Assembly: GCF_026914265.1 (NCBI RefSeq) | Contig: NC_069133.1 | Span: forward strand, 916,768 to 980,767 | Origin: Mya arenaria | Taxonomy: Eukaryota > Mollusca > Bivalvia > Myida > Myidae | Direction: 5' to 3' | Length of the DNA stretch: 64,000 bases | Shown here: piece after piece, positions 59,601-64,000 of the stretch | Layout of the letters: each line of letters opens with the position of its first letter | Numbering within the stretch: the first letter of the stretch is position 1 | Program-made: the position numbers and the translations under genes | Notes under the pieces: generated by a model | Told to the model about the DNA's origin: nothing | Database searches by the model: none | The model's input: the letters and a program-made list of their open reading frames with translations, nothing else

Positions 59601-62526
59601 ATTTCATACTCAAACACCAATATTCTATGGCTAAGCACTGTCAACTGGCCAAATTTCAACCAGATAGCTGTATAAATTAAGAATTTATAACAATTTAAAA
59701 TAGGCCACCCCTCCAAAAGCTTCCTCTATATCATATTTAAGCAACATTTTTTCAGAAACAGACTTCAAAACTCCTATAGTTCAGCTTCAGGCTATATGCA
59801 ACACATACTGAAAGTTTGGCAATGATATATCAAACACTAAATGAATGAGACAAGTATTAGCACCTGTGGTATTTTCATAAAAAGCAGAAACAGCCATTTC
59901 CCTCAAATGTTAAGCCGCAAACCTTTGAAGAGCCATTATTTCCTTATGCATTGGAATAATTTGACCAAGTAAAGTTTTCCTTGTAGCTTTTAATGGTGTC
60001 TATAGAACAGCACCACAAAACTGGCCTGCCTACTCTTTTAAGATTTTTTCTAAGCAAAATAAGGTTTTTCCACTTCATCGGCTTAGTGTTTTATATAAAA
60101 AATGACATAGAGCCCAACTGAAATGCCTCAACTTGTCAAAATTTTGCTTTTCTGGTCCACTTATATACAAAGGTAACAGAACTGTTCAGTTTAACACAAG
60201 AAATTTAGTGATAATGTGTTAATAGACAGTCTAAACAACACTATATGCCAAATTGTTGGCTTCCGGGACAAATGGCGCAACAAAGGAAATGGCAAAAAAC
60301 ACACCAAAACTTAAAGATTCATGACAACTGCTAGTGTTTTCATGTATGAGGTGGCTACATGATGTAGAAAATGCAGAGATAGCATTATTATGCCCATTTT
60401 TAAAAAAAATTTACTTTAAGAATCTGTTTTGAAGGCTAGATTGGCATTAAATTCAGAGTACAGCACTTCACTATTGTCTATAAGATGCTTATTTACACCT
60501 GATTTGCTATAAATCTCACTCATTGGAATCATTTACACACAAACAAGCACTACAGAGTTGACTAACATCTTCATTCTTCTGAAATATTGGATTCAGAGCT
60601 GCATCTCCTGGATTCAGATTGCAGGACTACCGCCTGGGGAAAAGGCCGCAGCTAACTGGAGCTTATTGGCACATCATGATCTGCAAGCAAGACACAAAAG
60701 CAATGTTTTACACAAATAAAACTATCTGCCACTACTGTTAAAGTTTGAAAAAGGCCTGTAAACACTCATTTGAGGCATACACAACCTTTAATATAGTCAT
60801 AAATGTGATAAATATGCAGAAAAGTTCATGAATTCAAAGATTTTCAGGACAAATTTAATAGAATATATAGTCTTTTGGACATTTTGCAATCAGTTTTTAA
60901 CAACTCAAAGGTAAACCTCATCTTATTGAGTACCCAGATGCATTTTGCAAGCATTCAAACCAGACATGCTTAGAATTTCTTCTTACTTGGAGATGGTATT
61001 CCTTTCTTGAAAATCCTTGCCGAGAGCCGGTATGGAAAACCACAGAGACCACAGTTTTACCAGCACTGGTTCTTGTCCTTGAAAATTCCTCTGTGGCTAC
61101 AGCAACCAGGCTGGCTATTAAAATAAGCAATAAATTAGGGTTTTTAAAACATTTATACTGTATTAAGGTTGTGTTTTTTAATGCATTAAGGGAAAAGGCT
61201 CTATTCTTTATGAAAGCTGCTCACTTTTTATTTATTTTGCCTTGAGAAATGTCAAGTTTTTTCAATGAATAAATTGAATAAATGAATGAATTAATGAATA
61301 TATATGAATGATTGATAGAATGAATTAATGAATTAATGAAAGGTGGCATTATTTCTTTAAAATTGGGATCTCATTGTGTTGCTGTGATTGTTAAAGTATA
61401 TGTTTTCTTGTCCATAAGCTGAAAATCATATGCACACTAAATAAAACATCATTCTGCATCCTATGTGCAGTAAGTTTTGTTTAATTGCTTATAGAATTTG
61501 CAATTATTGTAATGTTTGCTTAAAAGAGCAAACAAAATGTGTGAATAGATGCACAATACAGACCAAAGACTGATACAAGTCAGCAGTTTCATTAGAAAAT
61601 AATATTATTATCAAAGCCACATCAGAAATGATTGACAACATGAAAGAAATTCATTTAGGAATGGAACAAACAGTCTCAATGGGCTTTTATGACCAAACTG
61701 TCTCACTTTGTACTACAGTTTGGATACCATTTTCTAATATATTATCTTGAAGTACTTACAAATTACAGCATGTTGGCAAACACCAAGTACAGCTTGGCCT
61801 CTGGTGGGCAGCTTGGTGGTGGTGGGGGGGGGGGGGGGTCTTCAACAGACAGTTCCTCCTGGGTCTGCTTCCTATGTTAAAAAAATCCCTCCATTTATAC
61901 TTTGGAATTGAAAGTGAGGCTTTCATTCATTAGTTACCATCATTTGGAACTATTTCCAAACATTAAATTGAAAGTGAAAGTAGTTTTTTTTAAAAATGTC
62001 AAAAATATATAAGAAAATTATATATTATTAATTTATATTATGTAATATAAGATTTTCACATTTCATACTCAAACACCAATATTCTATGGCTAAGCACTGT
62101 CAACTGGCCAAATTTCAACCAGATAGCTGTATAAATTAAGAATTTATAACAATTTAAAATAGGCCACCCCTCCAAAAGCTTCCTCTTATTTAAGCAACAT
62201 TTTTTCAGAAACAGACTTCAAAACTCCTATAGTTCAGCTTCAGGCTATATGCAACACATACTGAAAGTTTGGCAATGATATATCAAACACTAAATGAATG
62301 AGACAAGTATTAGCACCTGTGGTATTTTCATAAAAAGCAGAAACAGCCATTTCCCTCAAATGTTAAGCCGCAAACCTTTGAAGAGCCATTATTTCCTTAT
62401 GCATTGGAATAATTTGACCAAGTAAAGTTTTCCTTGTAGCTTTTAATGGTGTCTATAGAACAGCACCACAAAACTGGCCTGCCTACTCTTTTAAGATTTT
62501 TTCTAAGCAAAATAAGGTTTTTCCAC

Positions 62527-63945
62527 GGGGCGGTATGAAATGCATACAACAAAGAAATAGTCTAACGCATACAACATAGGCAAAGAAGGGTTTTCACATT
62601 TGCATACAACATACACAAAGAAGGATGTTGAGAAACGCATACACCATAGAATAAGAACAAAAATATTGACAGTGAAAATTTATTGTTTAAATCAATAAAT
62701 TATTATGTTAATGAGTTTAGTCAAGTGAAAAATAGTTAATTCACTTTATTTTTGAATTTTGCTTTTAGAATTAAAACCTAATTTATTGTTTTTTAAACTT
62801 TTTGTTTTGTTTGAATAGGGAAAATAACCTTATTTCAAATCATTAAAATTGGTTTAATGGTTTAATATCTAGATTTATAAAGAAACAATTTGTTATTTCT
62901 TTTATGAAAACTTGGCAATCGGGGAAAGTAAAGACACGGAACAACAATAACAAAATAGAAATTTTAAGATTACCTGAAGAAGCATGAGGATTATAAAACC
63001 AAACACAGAATTACTTTTAATAACTTTCATTTTATCATAAGATGAAAAATTAAACCATTCTTTGGTAATTGTAAAAATGTCTGAATTAATGATTTGTATT
63101 GTAATAGGTGAAAATAGGATTTATAAGTTCTTACCATTATTGCAAAATGAGAAATATAGATAATTATTAATATATTTTGTAAAGGGATAAACCTCAGATG
63201 TTAAATTTGTTTAATAGTTTAACTTTTAATGCAAAAAAACAGCATTTGATATTTCCGTATCCAGTACATTTATCAGTACAAACAATCCCAAATATATAAA
63301 ATGATCCTTTTAAAATAATAAATTGAAAGGAAAAATGAGTAAAAAGGGTAGGTATATATATTTCGTGTAGTTAATTTCGTTATTCTGTTAGATTAAATTT
63401 GTAGTTATTACATGTGCATATTATATTGATTGCAATATTTGTGATTGGAATAAATTTATCATTTTTTTTATAAACAATGGCTTTAGTGATAGGACATAGT
63501 CAGACAAAATATTTGTCAGAGTGCTTGGATAAATCGTGTTATAGTGTTTTCTTTCCAATAAAATGAGTTGAGAAATAACAAATATACGATTTTCTAGAGC
63601 AATTTAACATGAATGATTCAAAATCGTTAAGTTGTGTGTTTCCCATGTGTGTAGAATCTGTAGAAACTTTTATTTCGTTTATTGACTTTATCTTCTTCTG
63701 ATCTGTGTATCTTACTCAGCTTCTGTGTATTGGTCTTAATCTTTATTGACCTATATGCTGTATTGTGACAATCCTTTGATTTCATTTATTGACTTCCTTA
63801 TTATAAACTCCCCAAAATTCTGAGACAATACTCCTATTATCCATGAGAGCAGGTGCTATGCAATCGTTTTTTGTTCTTTATTCACACATTTTTAATTTAA
63901 GGGATGCCATAAAGATAGGTGTTAGGTGACAAATGAAAAATATAT
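62527..63945. other. AT-rich flank of the array, no gene
   Basis: Begins with four spaced GCATACA(A/C)CATA-like motifs at about 62550-62645. The rest is strongly A/T-rich with no long frame and no recognised element. Confidence 0.5.
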
Positions 63946-63989
63946 AATGAATCATGATTATGTCATTAATGAATCATGATTATGTCATT
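63946..63989. repeat. 22-bp direct tandem duplication
   Basis: A 22-bp sequence starting AATGAATCATGATTATGTCA is present twice, back to back. It contains the palindrome ATCATGAT. Confidence 0.95.
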
Positions 63990-64000
63990 TGGACACCTTA

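Larger units (their letters stand above)
42549..62526. repeat. Tandem array of ~2.455-kb units: 8 full copies plus a truncated ninth
   Basis: The landmark AAGCAACATTTTTTCAG near each unit start lies at 42554, 45006, 47468, 49913, 52367, 54828, 57281, 59739 and 62192, giving spacings of 2452, 2462, 2445, 2454, 2461, 2453, 2458 and 2453. Copies differ only by scattered substitutions, short indels, homopolymer lengths and a missing AATGAATTAATG-type block in copy 3 (about 49019). The unit is AT-rich, with no terminal inverted repeats and no transposon protein that I recognise. The ninth copy stops at 62526 after about 340 bp, where GGTTTTTCCAC meets unrelated GGGGCGGTATG. Repeated 63-73-codon frames on both strands are identical between copies simply because the copies are recent. 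Confidence 0.97.

Noticed and set aside
43734-61880. Conserved 70-aa (-) and 63-73-aa (+) proteins repeated eight times as evidence of selection
   Set aside because: All units are nearly identical throughout, so conservation of the frames carries no weight. The plus-strand frames run through the G tract and the minus-strand frame crosses likely splice sites.

Overview
The window is eukaryotic nuclear DNA, AT-rich and very repeat-rich, most likely from a bivalve mollusc. Three things support this: intron-containing and single-exon animal genes (FAHD1 and a peptide GPCR), metazoan LINE, SINE and mariner remnants, and dispersed repeats of a kind I associate with bivalve genomes. The species cannot be fixed from the sequence. 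There is no bacterial-style gene organisation and no CRISPR array.

Layout. 1-6.3 kb: small GC-rich repeats, two mutually inverted ~42-bp minisatellites built on a perfect palindrome, a 29-bp minisatellite, and a broken LINE fragment. 6.28-16.25 kb: a ~10-kb satellite of about 200 units of 48/49 bp with higher-order structure (1,301 bp and 4,001 bp). 16.3-20.8 kb: short tandem repeats, a foldback element and two tRNA-derived SINEs packed end to end. 20.8-22.9 kb: a 49-bp minisatellite. 22.9-31.3 kb: dispersed repeats, a microsatellite, another SINE, a ~400-bp tandem repeat, a fossil Ty3/Gypsy-like fragment and a tRNA-Cys-like head. 31.3-32.9 kb: a 28-bp minisatellite and two copies of a palindromic MITE.

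Two host genes are well supported, both on the plus strand. One is a single-exon rhodopsin-family GPCR of the myosuppressin/FMRFamide (DMSR-like) type (33277-34539, 420 aa). The other is a three-exon FAHD1 gene, a mitochondrial acylpyruvase / oxaloacetate decarboxylase (exons 35863-35933, 40982-41078, 41375-41869; 220 aa). The 5-kb first intron of FAHD1 holds trinucleotide repeats, two LINE fragments, a truncated mariner and a MITE. Nothing suggests that the two genes work together.

42.55-62.53 kb is a 20-kb tandem array of eight ~2.455-kb units plus a truncated ninth. Junction variants alternate along it, showing that it grew as ~4.91-kb dimers. Each unit has splice-site-bounded, exon-like segments on the minus strand, but a length-variable poly-C tract breaks frame between copies, so coding is unproven. 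The last 1.5 kb is AT-rich with no gene seen. By my estimate more than half of the window is tandem repeat. The most unusual structures are the two large arrays and the inverted palindromic minisatellites.
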